A DNA stretch of 64,000 bases from Halalkalibaculum roseum (lineage in GTDB: Bacteria > Bacteroidota > Rhodothermia > Balneolales > Balneolaceae), in assembly GCF_011059145.1 (NCBI RefSeq), contig NZ_JAALLT010000002.1, positions 1 to 64,000 of the forward strand, written 5' to 3'. Positions within the stretch are counted from its first letter, which is position 1. Each line of letters begins with the position of its first letter. Position numbers and translations under genes: made by a program. The notes under the pieces were generated by a model. That model was not told the DNA's origin, did no database searches, and saw only the letters and a program-made list of their open reading frames with translations. This document shows, in pieces, positions 25,940 through 34,487 of this stretch.

Positions 25940-26260
25940 ATGAAAAAGATATATTTATTCCTGTTCTTCACATGTTTCATTTCTGTTTATTCGGTGGAAG
26001 CGAGACCAATTGCAGATGTCCTGGATCTTACAGTCTCTAACTCTATAACTACAAGCCAATATGATTTAGAGGCGATAATCAATGCCTTGGAGGATTTGGG
26101 GTTTAAAGTTGAGGCAATTGAAACCTACAAAGATCCAGAGGTAAAAAAATGTACTTTGACCGTAAAGGGAATCTATGATGGTAAAGAAGTTGAATTAATC
26201 ATTGTAATTGAGGGTATGACATGTACAGAATTAATTAAGGAGTTAATGAAAAAAGAATAA
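25940..26260 (+). CDS. Small secreted protein with a conserved cysteine pair (paralogue 1)
   Basis: A 106-residue protein I cannot assign to a known family. The signal peptide (MKKIYLFLFFTCFISVYSVEA) predicts export. The C-terminal half has two cysteines 24 residues apart around CTLTVKGIYDGKEVELIIV, ending MTCTELIKELMKK. The next gene encodes a similar C-terminal half, so they look like paralogues. The start follows GAGGTAAATGCT, nearly the same leader as the next gene. The two cysteines could form a disulfide in the periplasm. Confidence 0.6.
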   Translation: MKKIYLFLFFTCFISVYSVEARPIADVLDLTVSNSITTSQYDLEAIINALEDLGFKVEAIETYKDPEVKKCTLTVKGIYDGKEVELIIVIEGMTCTELIKELMKKE

Positions 26261-26273
26261 TAGGGTGAATGCT

Positions 26274-26555
26274 ATGAACAGAATTAAAAGGATGACTATA
26301 CCTATTTACTTATTGTTTTTTCTGAATGTAAGCGGACCATTGAATTTCAATGAACATAATTCGCTTAAAAATTTTGAGATTCAACAAAAGGCAAGCATAA
26401 ATAATAACAATCAATTCTCTACAGATAGTAGACTAGTTGATTGTACTATCAAAGTAATTGCAGATGGTGTTGAATTGGAAGTTACATTTCACGATGTAAC
26501 AAGATTTCGCTGTGCTTTAATAAAGATAGGAAAGTGGTTCCAAGACACTTTTTAA
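26274..26555 (+). CDS. Small secreted protein with a conserved cysteine pair (paralogue 2)
   Basis: A 93-residue exported protein of unknown function. After a hydrophobic signal region, the C-terminal half has CTIKVIADGVELEVTFHDV and a second cysteine 23 residues after the first, parallel to the preceding gene. The start at 26274 is chosen because AGGGTGAATGCT before it matches the leader of the first paralogue; an in-frame ATG lies at 26265. The gene is followed by a hairpin that probably ends this two-gene unit. Confidence 0.58.
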   Translation: MNRIKRMTIPIYLLFFLNVSGPLNFNEHNSLKNFEIQQKASINNNNQFSTDSRLVDCTIKVIADGVELEVTFHDVTRFRCALIKIGKWFQDTF

Positions 26556-26569
26556 AATAAACGGAAAAA

Positions 26570-26614
26570 TGGTGAGTCACGATTTGAAGTTTTATTTCTA
26601 ATTGTGTCTCACCA
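26570..26614 (+). terminator. Probable terminator after the small-protein pair
   Basis: The inverted repeat TGGTGAGTCAC (26570-26580) and GTGTCTCACCA (26604-26614) pairs with one mismatch. It is followed by ATTTTG. The loop is large (23 bases), so efficiency is uncertain. Confidence 0.5.
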
Positions 26615-26647
26615 ATTTTGACTGATCAAAAATTGAAGAGGGAAAAA

Positions 26648-27433
26648 ATGAAAAAAAATAAAATATTACTGACAATATTAATATCAGTAGCACCATTTCT
26701 TTCTTTTGGTCAAGTTGGTGGGAGAGTTGGCTACATTACAATATTGGAAAACGAAGATTTTATTGGGTTAGAATCAACTCTTTATTTTAAGGATGCTGAG
26801 TCGTTTTTCTTCGTTGATATGAAAAGTAGATTAGAGAATAAATATACAGGAGATGAGATCCAACTCGTCGATGAATCAAGCATAGATTATCAACTTGATT
26901 TTACACCTAAGAGCCCATTCAAATACCAAGTGTATTATAATCAACTAGATAAATCTATTATTAGTCAAACAAGTATTTTTGAAAACTGGAAAACATATCC
27001 CTGCGTTGTCATTGAAAATTCTGGCACAATTAATTGGAACATCATAAATGAATTCAAACAGATTGGTAAATTTAATGTTAAAAAAGCAACTACCTCGTTT
27101 AGAGGTAGAAATTATGAGGTATGGTTCACACCAGATATTCCAATTTCAATAGGTCCATGGAAATTTCATGGTTTGCCTGGCTTGATTTTGGAAGTAAAAG
27201 ATGAAGAAATGGGAGTGCAATTTTTATTTAGTTCAATTGAGATTCCATACGATGTAAAAGAAAAAATCTTGCCTCCAAATGAAGGTAAGCATATACAAAT
27301 CGAAGAATATGCTAGCTATCAAAGTAATTTTTCAGAAGAATTTGTAAAAACATTAAAAGCTAAATTACCAAGAGGTATCCAACCTGAAATAAGTGTTAAA
27401 AAATTAGTCAAATCAATCGAGAGAGAGTATTAA
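26648..27433 (+). CDS. GLPGLI family protein
   Basis: An exported protein of 261 residues with a signal peptide ending near FLSFGQ. The family name motif is present in GPWKFHGLPGLILEVKDE. GLPGLI proteins are common in Bacteroidota, usually next to a carboxypeptidase-regulatory/TonB-type outer-membrane protein, and their role is not established. The start at 26648 (MKKNKILLT) follows AGAGGGAAAAA; the longer ORF from 26618 overlaps the terminator region. It is immediately followed (47 bp) by its likely barrel partner. Confidence 0.85.
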   Translation: MKKNKILLTILISVAPFLSFGQVGGRVGYITILENEDFIGLESTLYFKDAESFFFVDMKSRLENKYTGDEIQLVDESSIDYQLDFTPKSPFKYQVYYNQLDKSIISQTSIFENWKTYPCVVIENSGTINWNIINEFKQIGKFNVKKATTSFRGRNYEVWFTPDIPISIGPWKFHGLPGLILEVKDEEMGVQFLFSSIEIPYDVKEKILPPNEGKHIQIEEYASYQSNFSEEFVKTLKAKLPRGIQPEISVKKLVKSIEREY

Positions 27434-27480
27434 AAAGTATGTAGATAATTGATTCCAGTCTTCTCAGGGAGAGCAAACCT

Positions 27481-30141
27481 ATGTGTAAAGTGGTCCTGTG
27501 GATTTTACTCATAATGACTTTATTTCAAATAAAGAATGTTCAGGGTCAGAGTATACTTCTTACAGGAACAGTTACAGATTCTGCCGGCAATGCTATCCCT
27601 CATGTCCAGATCATTTTATACGATAGCACAAACACCAAAATTATTGACTTCACGCAGGCTGACTCTGTAGGGGAATACAGCATAATTGCTATAGAGCCGG
27701 GTTTTTACAATTTGGCTTTTAATATTCTATCACACAAACCGATAAGCATTCCGATTCAAATACTGTCCGAAGACAGTGTAAAAGTTTTGGATGTTACTCT
27801 TGAACCTTTGTCCTTGGTTCTGGATGAAATAGTAGTGCAATCAGAACGATCTATTCGGGTAAGCGGGGATACTATATCTATGAAGGTGGATGATTTCCGA
27901 AGGGGGGATGAGGAGGTTGTTGAAGACGTCTTGAAAGTGCTACCGGGATTTGATGTTGATGGTGATGGTACTATTCGTTTCGCAGGTAAACAGATTACCA
28001 AAGTTATGATAGAAGGATCTGATCTCTTTGGAAAAGGGTATCGAATGGTGACAAAAAATTTGGATGCCAATGTGCTTGAAGATGTTGAAGTGCTTCAAAA
28101 TTATACCGAACTGGCAGAACTGAGAGGGTTGGAGAAGAGCGATGATATTGCCTTGAATTTAAGTCTAAAAGAAGAAATCAGCTTTGAGCTATTTGGTAAC
28201 GTATCTCTGGGCATGAATACTCTTGAGAGGCATGAAGCACGAATGGTACTTACCTCTCTCAATAAAAAAATCAAGCAGTATATATTTCTTAATAGTAATT
28301 CTTTGGGAAAAGACCTGGTCGGAGAACTTAATGAATTAGCTGACTCTGATAATTCAGTTTTCTCACAAGGAAATATGGTTGATCTGGAATTGGCTCCGCG
28401 TAACTATTTTTCGAGATCACTACTGCCTTTGAGCCCAAGGCGAATGCGTTTCAATAACTCAGGCTTGGCATCTTACAATTCTATTTTTAAACCCAATAGT
28501 GATTTTGAGTTTAAGATAATTAGTTTAGCAAGATATGATGAGGATGAGCTGAAACGTCAGATTGAAACTAAGTTCCTCACGGAAGAGGTAATTTCCAGGG
28601 ATCTTGAAACCCTAAATCTGACCGATCGCATTGATGCAGGGTTAATTAAAGTTGAATCTGTTCTAAAACCGAATATATCAAGTAGGTTTGAATATCAAGG
28701 ATTGCTGCAGCGAGCCAAAAGCAGTGCTACATCTACAGTGATAATAAACAATGAGAATTTATTTGATAATTATAGCACTGGAATTTGGGAGACTACTCAT
28801 AATTTGAATTACACGAACCGGATTGACGAGAATCAGGCCTTGGTAATCCATGCGAAGTACAGTCGTCAACATCATAATGATAACTATGTTTCAGACCCTC
28901 TGTTTTTGGGCGACTTTTTTGATTCTTCAACAGGAACTTTAGAAGGGCAGCAAGAAGAAGAATTTGAGATGACCTCCTCGTCTTTAAAGGCTTTGTGGCT
29001 TATAAGAACCGGTAATCTAAGTTTTTTAGAAATAGATACTGGTGTATCCTATGCAGTTATAAAGAGTAATTTGGACTTTGAATCACCTGCTTTAAATAAT
29101 GAACATTTTATATTTTCCTACAACAATCGACTGACAATCTTAAATAATAGTTTTGGGGTTTTGGGTCGATATCGGCTTGGTATATTTAATTTATTTTCAG
29201 GGATTCAAGGATCTTATTTAATTCCTACATATAAGGTTAATCCTGAATCCAAGCCAACCCCGGAGTTTTTTTTAATTAAGCCAAAGATCGGTTCGGATTG
29301 GTCAATAGGACAAAGCAAGTTTCAACTTTCCTATATATACGATGCTTCACTATCAGAAATCAGGGAGATACTGGATGGTTTTTATATTGATGATCGTAGA
29401 ACTGTTAAAAGGGGATTGGGGGATTTTCACTTTTTTAGAGGACATAATGCCCTGTTTAACTATACATATGGTGGCTGGTTACGCAGGAATATGGTACACA
29501 CCACCCTATTGTATAACAGGAACAACCGGGTAATAACCAATGATGTGACCGTTACCCCTACCTACAGTTTATTACAAAATACATTAGATACAGATCGTGA
29601 GCTTTATCTGGCCAACATTTCCGCTGATATATTACTACCAAGTCTCAAAAATAACCTTAAGCTATCTGGCAGTATAACATCGACCAATTTTGAGTCACTA
29701 TATAATAATGAGTTCTACACTATTCGTACCTCAATTAAAGCTTATGGACTCAGTTTTCGGTCTGTCTTTGATGGACTTTTCAATTACACTCTTGGAGCAT
29801 CTTGGCTGCACCAAAACCTGAATATTAGCTCATCTGAAGTTCGAACAAAAGGCTCTCTTTATTCTGATCTCTACTTTGAACCTAGTCGGACTCTAAAATT
29901 TCAGTTTGTAGCTGAAAGAGAAGCAGCAAATCAACAAGGCATTAAGAGTACTACATACCTCATGGATGCCTATATGCATTTGCAGGTAAAACCAAACAAA
30001 CTGAAGCTTACTGCCGAAGCCAGAAACCTTCTGAATAACAAGTATTTCGTATCAAACTCTCTGAACGGGCTTATGTTTACTTCCACTCGATACAATCTCA
30101 TACCCAGATCATTTCTACTAAGCGTAAATTATCGCCTCTAA
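27481..30141 (+). CDS. TonB-dependent-receptor-like outer-membrane protein with CarboxypepD-reg domain
   Basis: An 886-residue outer-membrane barrel protein. After a signal peptide (to about residue 23) comes a carboxypeptidase regulatory-like domain (about 27-110: GTVTDSAGNAIPHVQI). A plug-like region follows with DEIVVQSER and VLKVLPGFDVDGDGTIRFAGKQI. The rest is a barrel of about 650 residues ending RSFLLSVNYRL, with an aromatic/hydrophobic terminal pattern. It is the usual partner of GLPGLI proteins. A transport or peptide/protein secretion role is plausible but not shown. Base composition is AT-rich, unlike hpd and paaA on either side. Confidence 0.83.
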   Translation: MCKVVLWILLIMTLFQIKNVQGQSILLTGTVTDSAGNAIPHVQIILYDSTNTKIIDFTQADSVGEYSIIAIEPGFYNLAFNILSHKPISIPIQILSEDSVKVLDVTLEPLSLVLDEIVVQSERSIRVSGDTISMKVDDFRRGDEEVVEDVLKVLPGFDVDGDGTIRFAGKQITKVMIEGSDLFGKGYRMVTKNLDANVLEDVEVLQNYTELAELRGLEKSDDIALNLSLKEEISFELFGNVSLGMNTLERHEARMVLTSLNKKIKQYIFLNSNSLGKDLVGELNELADSDNSVFSQGNMVDLELAPRNYFSRSLLPLSPRRMRFNNSGLASYNSIFKPNSDFEFKIISLARYDEDELKRQIETKFLTEEVISRDLETLNLTDRIDAGLIKVESVLKPNISSRFEYQGLLQRAKSSATSTVIINNENLFDNYSTGIWETTHNLNYTNRIDENQALVIHAKYSRQHHNDNYVSDPLFLGDFFDSSTGTLEGQQEEEFEMTSSSLKALWLIRTGNLSFLEIDTGVSYAVIKSNLDFESPALNNEHFIFSYNNRLTILNNSFGVLGRYRLGIFNLFSGIQGSYLIPTYKVNPESKPTPEFFLIKPKIGSDWSIGQSKFQLSYIYDASLSEIREILDGFYIDDRRTVKRGLGDFHFFRGHNALFNYTYGGWLRRNMVHTTLLYNRNNRVITNDVTVTPTYSLLQNTLDTDRELYLANISADILLPSLKNNLKLSGSITSTNFESLYNNEFYTIRTSIKAYGLSFRSVFDGLFNYTLGASWLHQNLNISSSEVRTKGSLYSDLYFEPSRTLKFQFVAEREAANQQGIKSTTYLMDAYMHLQVKPNKLKLTAEARNLLNNKYFVSNSLNGLMFTSTRYNLIPRSFLLSVNYRL

Positions 30142-30169
30142 ACCAATTACTAACCAATAATCTTCGCCT

Positions 30170-30215
30170 TAATCCGTAACCTCCGCGTGTATCAGCGTTC
30201 CATTATACCATTTAC
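30170..30215. repeat. Single arm of a decad-word repeat upstream of hpd
   Basis: Read on the minus strand, this segment gives roughly 10-bp units (AACGCTGATA, CACGCGGAGG, TTACGGATTA), the same class as the arms at 17832 and 20970. No inverted partner is seen nearby. It lies at the right edge of the AT-rich island. Confidence 0.5.
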
Positions 30216-30300
30216 TATTTGAGTACCTATGCGCGGAATACTATATTACCGTACTGCCTTTAAAAAGAAGCCAATCAAGAAATTAGCGAGGATTGAGACT

Positions 30301-31449
30301 ATGAGTACCGCCGCCAAAGATTCCGCCACCCTGAATCGACCCGTAGAAGAGCAATTCGACGATCACCTGGGCCTGCAGGATGTCGATTACGTTGAGCATT
30401 ACGTGGGCAATGCCCGCCAGGCCTGCCACTTTTACCAGACGGTGTTCGGCTTTGAGCTTAAGGCCTACAGCGGACTGGAAACCGGCAACCGGGAGACGGT
30501 CTCTTACTACCTGGAGCAGAACAATATCCGCTTTGTGCTGACCTCCTGCCTGAAGAGCGATTCGGCCGTGGCCCGGCACGTGTCTAAACACGGCGACGGC
30601 ATCCGCGACATCGCCATGCATGTAGAGGATGTGGACCGGGCCTTCAAGGAGACCGTAAAGCGCGGGGCGAAACCGGTGGAGGAGCCGCATGACCTGAGCG
30701 ACGAGCACGGCACCCTGCGCAAGGCGGCCATCGCCACCTACGGCGACACCATCCACTCGCTGGTGAGCCGCGTGAATTACGACGGGGTGTTTATGCCGGG
30801 TTTCATCGAGAAGGAATCCACCCTGGAAGATATTGACCCGGTAGGCATCGAGTTTGTGGATCACTGCGTGGGCAACGTGGAAGAAGGCAAAATGAACGAG
30901 TGGGTAGACTTCTACCGCGACGTGATGGGCTTCACGCAGTATATCCACTTCGACGACAAAGATATTTCCACAGAGTACTCGGCGCTGATGAGCAAGGTGA
31001 TGGCCGGGGGACGGGGCATGATCAAGTTTCCCATCAACGAACCGGCGCAGGGCAAGCGGAAGTCGCAGATTGAAGAGTACCTCGATTTTTATGAAGGTCC
31101 CGGCGTGCAGCACGTGGCGCTGCTGACCGGCGATATCATCAAAACGGTGAGCAAGCTGAAGGATCGTGGATTGGAATTCCTGCACGTGCCCACTACCTAT
31201 TACGAGGAACTGGAAGGGCGCGTAGGTACCATCGATGAGCCGGTAGAGAAGCTGGAAGAGCTGGGTATTCTCGTTGATCGCGATGACGAAGGCTACCTGT
31301 TGCAGGTATTCACCAAGCCGGTAGTCGACCGTCCGACGCTCTTTTTTGAGATCATCCAGCGCAAAGGCGCCCGCGGATTCGGGAAAGGCAATTTCAAAGC
31401 CCTGTTCGAGGCTATTGAACGCGAGCAGGAATTAAGAGGCAATTTATAA
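30301..31449 (+). CDS. hppD: 4-hydroxyphenylpyruvate dioxygenase
   Basis: A non-heme iron dioxygenase of 382 residues that turns 4-hydroxyphenylpyruvate into homogentisate in tyrosine catabolism. Two vicinal-oxygen-chelate domains are visible (from about residue 20 and about 175). The iron ligands are the His of DHCVGN, the His of VQHVALL and the Glu of FFEIIQRKG near the C-terminus. The GARGFGKGNFKALFEAIEREQ tail is typical. The start at 30301 (MSTAAKD) is preferred over 30229, whose extra 24 residues are unconserved. It is followed by hmgA, the next enzyme of the pathway. Confidence 0.95.
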   Translation: MSTAAKDSATLNRPVEEQFDDHLGLQDVDYVEHYVGNARQACHFYQTVFGFELKAYSGLETGNRETVSYYLEQNNIRFVLTSCLKSDSAVARHVSKHGDGIRDIAMHVEDVDRAFKETVKRGAKPVEEPHDLSDEHGTLRKAAIATYGDTIHSLVSRVNYDGVFMPGFIEKESTLEDIDPVGIEFVDHCVGNVEEGKMNEWVDFYRDVMGFTQYIHFDDKDISTEYSALMSKVMAGGRGMIKFPINEPAQGKRKSQIEEYLDFYEGPGVQHVALLTGDIIKTVSKLKDRGLEFLHVPTTYYEELEGRVGTIDEPVEKLEELGILVDRDDEGYLLQVFTKPVVDRPTLFFEIIQRKGARGFGKGNFKALFEAIEREQELRGNL

Positions 31450-31453
31450 AAGC

Positions 31454-31515
31454 AGTCATGAGTCTTGAGTTGTGAGTATTGAGCGCTCATGACTCATGAC
31501 TCACGACTCAAGACT
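31454..31515. repeat. Heptad-word hairpin element in the hpd-hmgA gap
   Basis: Words of the form AGTNNTG run from 31454 to 31481. Their inverted set runs from 31488 to 31515, around a central AGCGCT. It occupies nearly the whole gap between hpd and hmgA and uses the same word class as the paaA-paaB and paaI-paaJ elements. Confidence 0.82.
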
Positions 31516-31530
31516 AACAAAGAGGTCATT

Positions 31531-32712
31531 ATGATTTATCACCAACTCGGGAAAGTCCCTCACAAGCGACACACGCAATTTCGCCGTCCTGATGGAGAGC
31601 TCTACCAGGAGCACCTGTTCGGAGCCGAAGGGTTTCACGGGGTATCTTCGCTGCTCTATCACAATAACCCGCCGACGCGTACCTTCAAGGTAGCGCAGGG
31701 ACCGAAGGTTGAGATCGAAAAGTGGGAGGAGGGCGTGCTGCGTCATCACCACCTGCGAACCGCCAATATGGAGGAGGGAGGCGACCCGGTCATGGGACGC
31801 AAGGTCCTGCTGTTCAATAAAGACGTGCAGATCGGTGCGGCGCGGCCTACCGAGTCCATGGATTATTTTTACAAAAACGGCGAGCACGACGAGCTGATCT
31901 TTATCCACGAAGGGGAGGGCTACGTGCAGACCATGTTCGGCCGCCTCGATTTTCATTACGGGGATTATGTGTTCATCCCGCGCGGCACCATCTACCAAAT
32001 GGTGTTCGAAACCGAAAAGAACAAAATTCTGACCGTCGACTCTACCGGACCCATAGATATCCCGGACCGCTACCTCTCAGATAAAGGGCAATTCCTGGAG
32101 AATAGTCCCTTCTGCGAGCGTGACATCCGCCGTCCTGAAGGACAGCTTTTCTACGATGAGGAAGGCGAATTTGAAGTGAAGATCAAGAAGCAGGGACAGA
32201 TCACCTCCTACTGGTACGAGCACCATCCCTTTGATGTGGTCGGCTGGGACGGCTACCTCTACCCGTGGATCTTCAACATCAAGGACTTCGAGCCTATCAC
32301 CGGACGCGTTCACCAGCCGCCGCCCGTGCACCAGACTTTTAAGGCGCCCAATTACGTGGTCTGCTCATTCTGCCCGCGAAAGTACGATTACCACCCGCAG
32401 TCCATCCCGGCGCCCTACGCGCATAGCAATGTAGACTCCGACGAGGTACTCTACTATGTAGAAGGCGACTTTATGAGCCGCAAGGGCGTGGATGAGGGAA
32501 GTATCACCCAGCATCCGGGCGGTATCCCGCACGGTCCGCATCCCGGCAAGTACGAGGAGAGCATCGGCAAGGAAGGCACCGACGAATACGCGGTAATGAT
32601 CGACACCTTCTACCCGCTGCACCTTACCACCGAAGCCAAGAAGCTGGATGACGACAGCTATCCCTACTCATGGAATGAAGATGTGCAGAAGAAAGTAGAG
32701 GCCGAGGAATAG
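31531..32712 (+). CDS. hmgA: Homogentisate 1,2-dioxygenase
   Basis: A cupin-type iron dioxygenase of 393 residues that opens the homogentisate ring to maleylacetoacetate. Typical segments are MIYHQLGKVPHKRHTQFR at the start, FIHEGEGYVQTMFG in the first cupin, and FCPRKYDYHPQSIPAPYAHSN with HPGGIPHGPHPGKYEES supplying the histidine-rich iron site in the C-terminal half. The start at 31531 follows AAAGAGGTCATT; the longer ORF from 31489 begins inside the repeat. Maleylacetoacetate isomerase and fumarylacetoacetase are not in the window. Confidence 0.94.
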   Translation: MIYHQLGKVPHKRHTQFRRPDGELYQEHLFGAEGFHGVSSLLYHNNPPTRTFKVAQGPKVEIEKWEEGVLRHHHLRTANMEEGGDPVMGRKVLLFNKDVQIGAARPTESMDYFYKNGEHDELIFIHEGEGYVQTMFGRLDFHYGDYVFIPRGTIYQMVFETEKNKILTVDSTGPIDIPDRYLSDKGQFLENSPFCERDIRRPEGQLFYDEEGEFEVKIKKQGQITSYWYEHHPFDVVGWDGYLYPWIFNIKDFEPITGRVHQPPPVHQTFKAPNYVVCSFCPRKYDYHPQSIPAPYAHSNVDSDEVLYYVEGDFMSRKGVDEGSITQHPGGIPHGPHPGKYEESIGKEGTDEYAVMIDTFYPLHLTTEAKKLDDDSYPYSWNEDVQKKVEAEE

Positions 32713-32725
32713 GGCAGGGGTATTG

Positions 32726-32772
32726 GAAGTTAGAAGCTAGAAGTTAGAAGTTAGATGGTCTAGATTTCTAGA
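32726..32772. repeat. Heptad-word array downstream of hmgA
   Basis: Four 7-bp words, GAAGTTA with one variant GAAGCTA, run from 32726 to 32753. A TCTAGATTTCTAGA palindrome follows at 32759-32772. No inverted partner array is seen, but a same-strand relative lies at 34232-34264 beyond ackA. Confidence 0.7.
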
Positions 32773-32832
32773 GTAAAGTCCCCTCCTCGGAGTGTTGCTT
32801 ATTCCTCTATCGCTCTGCGGTTGACGTTGCTT

Positions 32833-32894
32833 TGGACGCTCCGCGTCCATCACATCAATTAAAGAATGCTGTTCCAAGCGTCCACGCTTGGAAC
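32833..32894. terminator. Paired hairpins between convergent hmgA and ackA
   Basis: A 7-bp stem TGGACGC/GCGTCCA (32833-32849) is followed by an 11-bp perfect stem (32871-32881 with 32884-32894). Both contain GCGTCC. They lie between two convergent genes and could terminate both; only short T-runs flank them. Confidence 0.5.
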
Positions 32895-32916
32895 AATCGG
32901 TGGTGAAAAAAAGAAA

Positions 32917-34140
32917 CTACACCCATGGCGACTGATCAGAGGCCTGTGCAATTTTTGCCGTGTCGATAGCAATGACAAGTTCTTCGTTGGTAGGGATCAC
33001 CCAGACCTCGGTTTTCGACGACTCACTGCTAATTTTCTGATTCTTTCCTGCTTCGGCATTTTCATTTTTCTCCGGATCCACTTCGATGCCCAGTGATTCC
33101 ATGTTCTCAAGAGATTGTTGCCGCACCAGTGCTGAGTTTTCCCCGATACCTGCTGTAAAGATAATAGCATCACATCCGTTTAAAGAGGCAATGTACGAAC
33201 CGATATATTTCTTCAAGTCGTAGCAGAATACATCAATTGCCTGCTGGCAACGACGGTCGCCCTTTTTGGCTTCGGCAATGAGTTCTCTCATATCCGCGGC
33301 GTAGCCGCTTAGGCCCAGTAAGCCGCTGTGCTTGTTCAGCAGCGCGTGCAGGTTATTGAGTGACAATTCTTCTTTTTCAACAAGGTAAAAGAGAATCGAC
33401 GGGTCAATGTCACCCGAACGGGTACCCATGACCATACCCGAAAGGGGAGTAAAGCCCATTGAGGTATCGATCGACTTGCCTCCTTCAATGGCCGTAACAG
33501 AAGCTCCATTTCCCAGGTGACAGGTAATCACCCTGGTTTCTTCCACGGGCTTGTCGGTAAGCTTGTAATATTGACGGCTCACATAGTAGTGTGAGGTTCC
33601 GTGGAAACCGTATTTACGAATTTTGTACCGGCGATACAGCCGGTTCGGGATGCCGTAGAGATAGGCTTCCGGTGGGAGCGAGTGGTGGAAAGCCGTATCA
33701 AATACCGCCACATGTGGTATATCGGGCAGGTATTTCATAGCGGCTTCTATACCTTTCAGATTTGGAGGATTGTGTAGAGGGGCCAGGTCAAAGGCTTGTC
33801 GGATGGCATCCTTCACATCCTCGTCAATAAGCACCGAATCCTTGAACATTTCACCGCCGTGAACCACCCGGTGGCCGACAGCCTCAATATCATCCGTCGA
33901 TGAGATGGCCGTGTTGTCGGAATCCATCAGGAAATTCATAATTTCCTTTAATGCCTGAACGTGATCGTCAATTTTGCGGGTATCTTTATGTGGTTTGAAT
34001 CCGGCGGGCTCATGTTTAACAATAGAGGTGACCGCACCGATACGCTCCACCATACCGGAGCAAATCTCTTTTTGATCAGAGGTTTCAATAAGATTGTATT
34101 TTACAGATGAACTGCCGCAGTTGATGACCAGTACAAGCAT
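32917..34140 (-). CDS. ackA: Acetate kinase
   Basis: This enzyme interconverts acetate plus ATP with acetyl phosphate. The 407 residues contain the family motifs: NCGSSSVKYN at the start, HRVVHGGEMF, DTAFHHSLP, KYGFHGTSHYYVS, HLGNGASVTAI and FTAGIGENSALVR. The start at 34140 (MLVLVINCGSSS) is the family start; the reading frame upstream to 34341 is non-conserved. No phosphotransacetylase gene is adjacent. It is convergent with hmgA and may feed or drain acetyl-CoA from the catabolic pathways. Confidence 0.95.
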   Translation of the reverse strand: MLVLVINCGSSSVKYNLIETSDQKEICSGMVERIGAVTSIVKHEPAGFKPHKDTRKIDDHVQALKEIMNFLMDSDNTAISSTDDIEAVGHRVVHGGEMFKDSVLIDEDVKDAIRQAFDLAPLHNPPNLKGIEAAMKYLPDIPHVAVFDTAFHHSLPPEAYLYGIPNRLYRRYKIRKYGFHGTSHYYVSRQYYKLTDKPVEETRVITCHLGNGASVTAIEGGKSIDTSMGFTPLSGMVMGTRSGDIDPSILFYLVEKEELSLNNLHALLNKHSGLLGLSGYAADMRELIAEAKKGDRRCQQAIDVFCYDLKKYIGSYIASLNGCDAIIFTAGIGENSALVRQQSLENMESLGIEVDPEKNENAEAGKNQKISSESSKTEVWVIPTNEELVIAIDTAKIAQASDQSPWV

Positions 34141-34231
34141 TAATTTTATATCTACAGGCTTAATAGTTATGTGAATGAGCCCCAATATAGGGAAGGTGAG
34201 TGAATTTTTGATAAAGGGAGATAGGATGCTG

Positions 34232-34264
34232 GAAGTTAGAGGTTGGAATTTGGATGTTGGATGG
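34232..34264. repeat. Heptad-word array upstream of ackA
   Basis: Four 7-bp words starting GA (GAAGTTA, GAGGTTG, GAATTTG, GATGTTG) and a final GATGG run on the plus strand. It resembles 32726-32758 and has no inverted partner. A C8 tract (34287-34294) and a GTGTCC/GGACAC inverted pair follow towards 34341. Confidence 0.6.
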
Positions 34265-34487
34265 ACTACACCTAAGACAAAAAAGTCCCCCCCCGGGAGG
34301 GGTGTCCGCAAGTTGGTGTACGGGGTGGGTAGCAAGGACACAAGTTTTAAGTCACTGCGTCCAAGAATTCAGTAAACTCGATCCTTCTAGATAATAGGCT
34401 TCACTAAGACAGCTAACTTTGTTGTAATCAAATATGATCCCGCTAGATGTGCTTTTCTGGATGAAGCGAAAGCATTTCAGCAGAATA

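Noticed and set aside
30283-31185. Long minus-strand open frame of 300 codons opposite hpd
   Set aside because: It is the antisense frame of a GC-rich conserved gene; the composition is odd, no family is recognisable and the plus-strand product is certain.
32866-33096. Plus-strand open frame of 76 codons at the ackA 3' end
   Set aside because: It begins in a hairpin and runs antisense to ackA without any coding signs.
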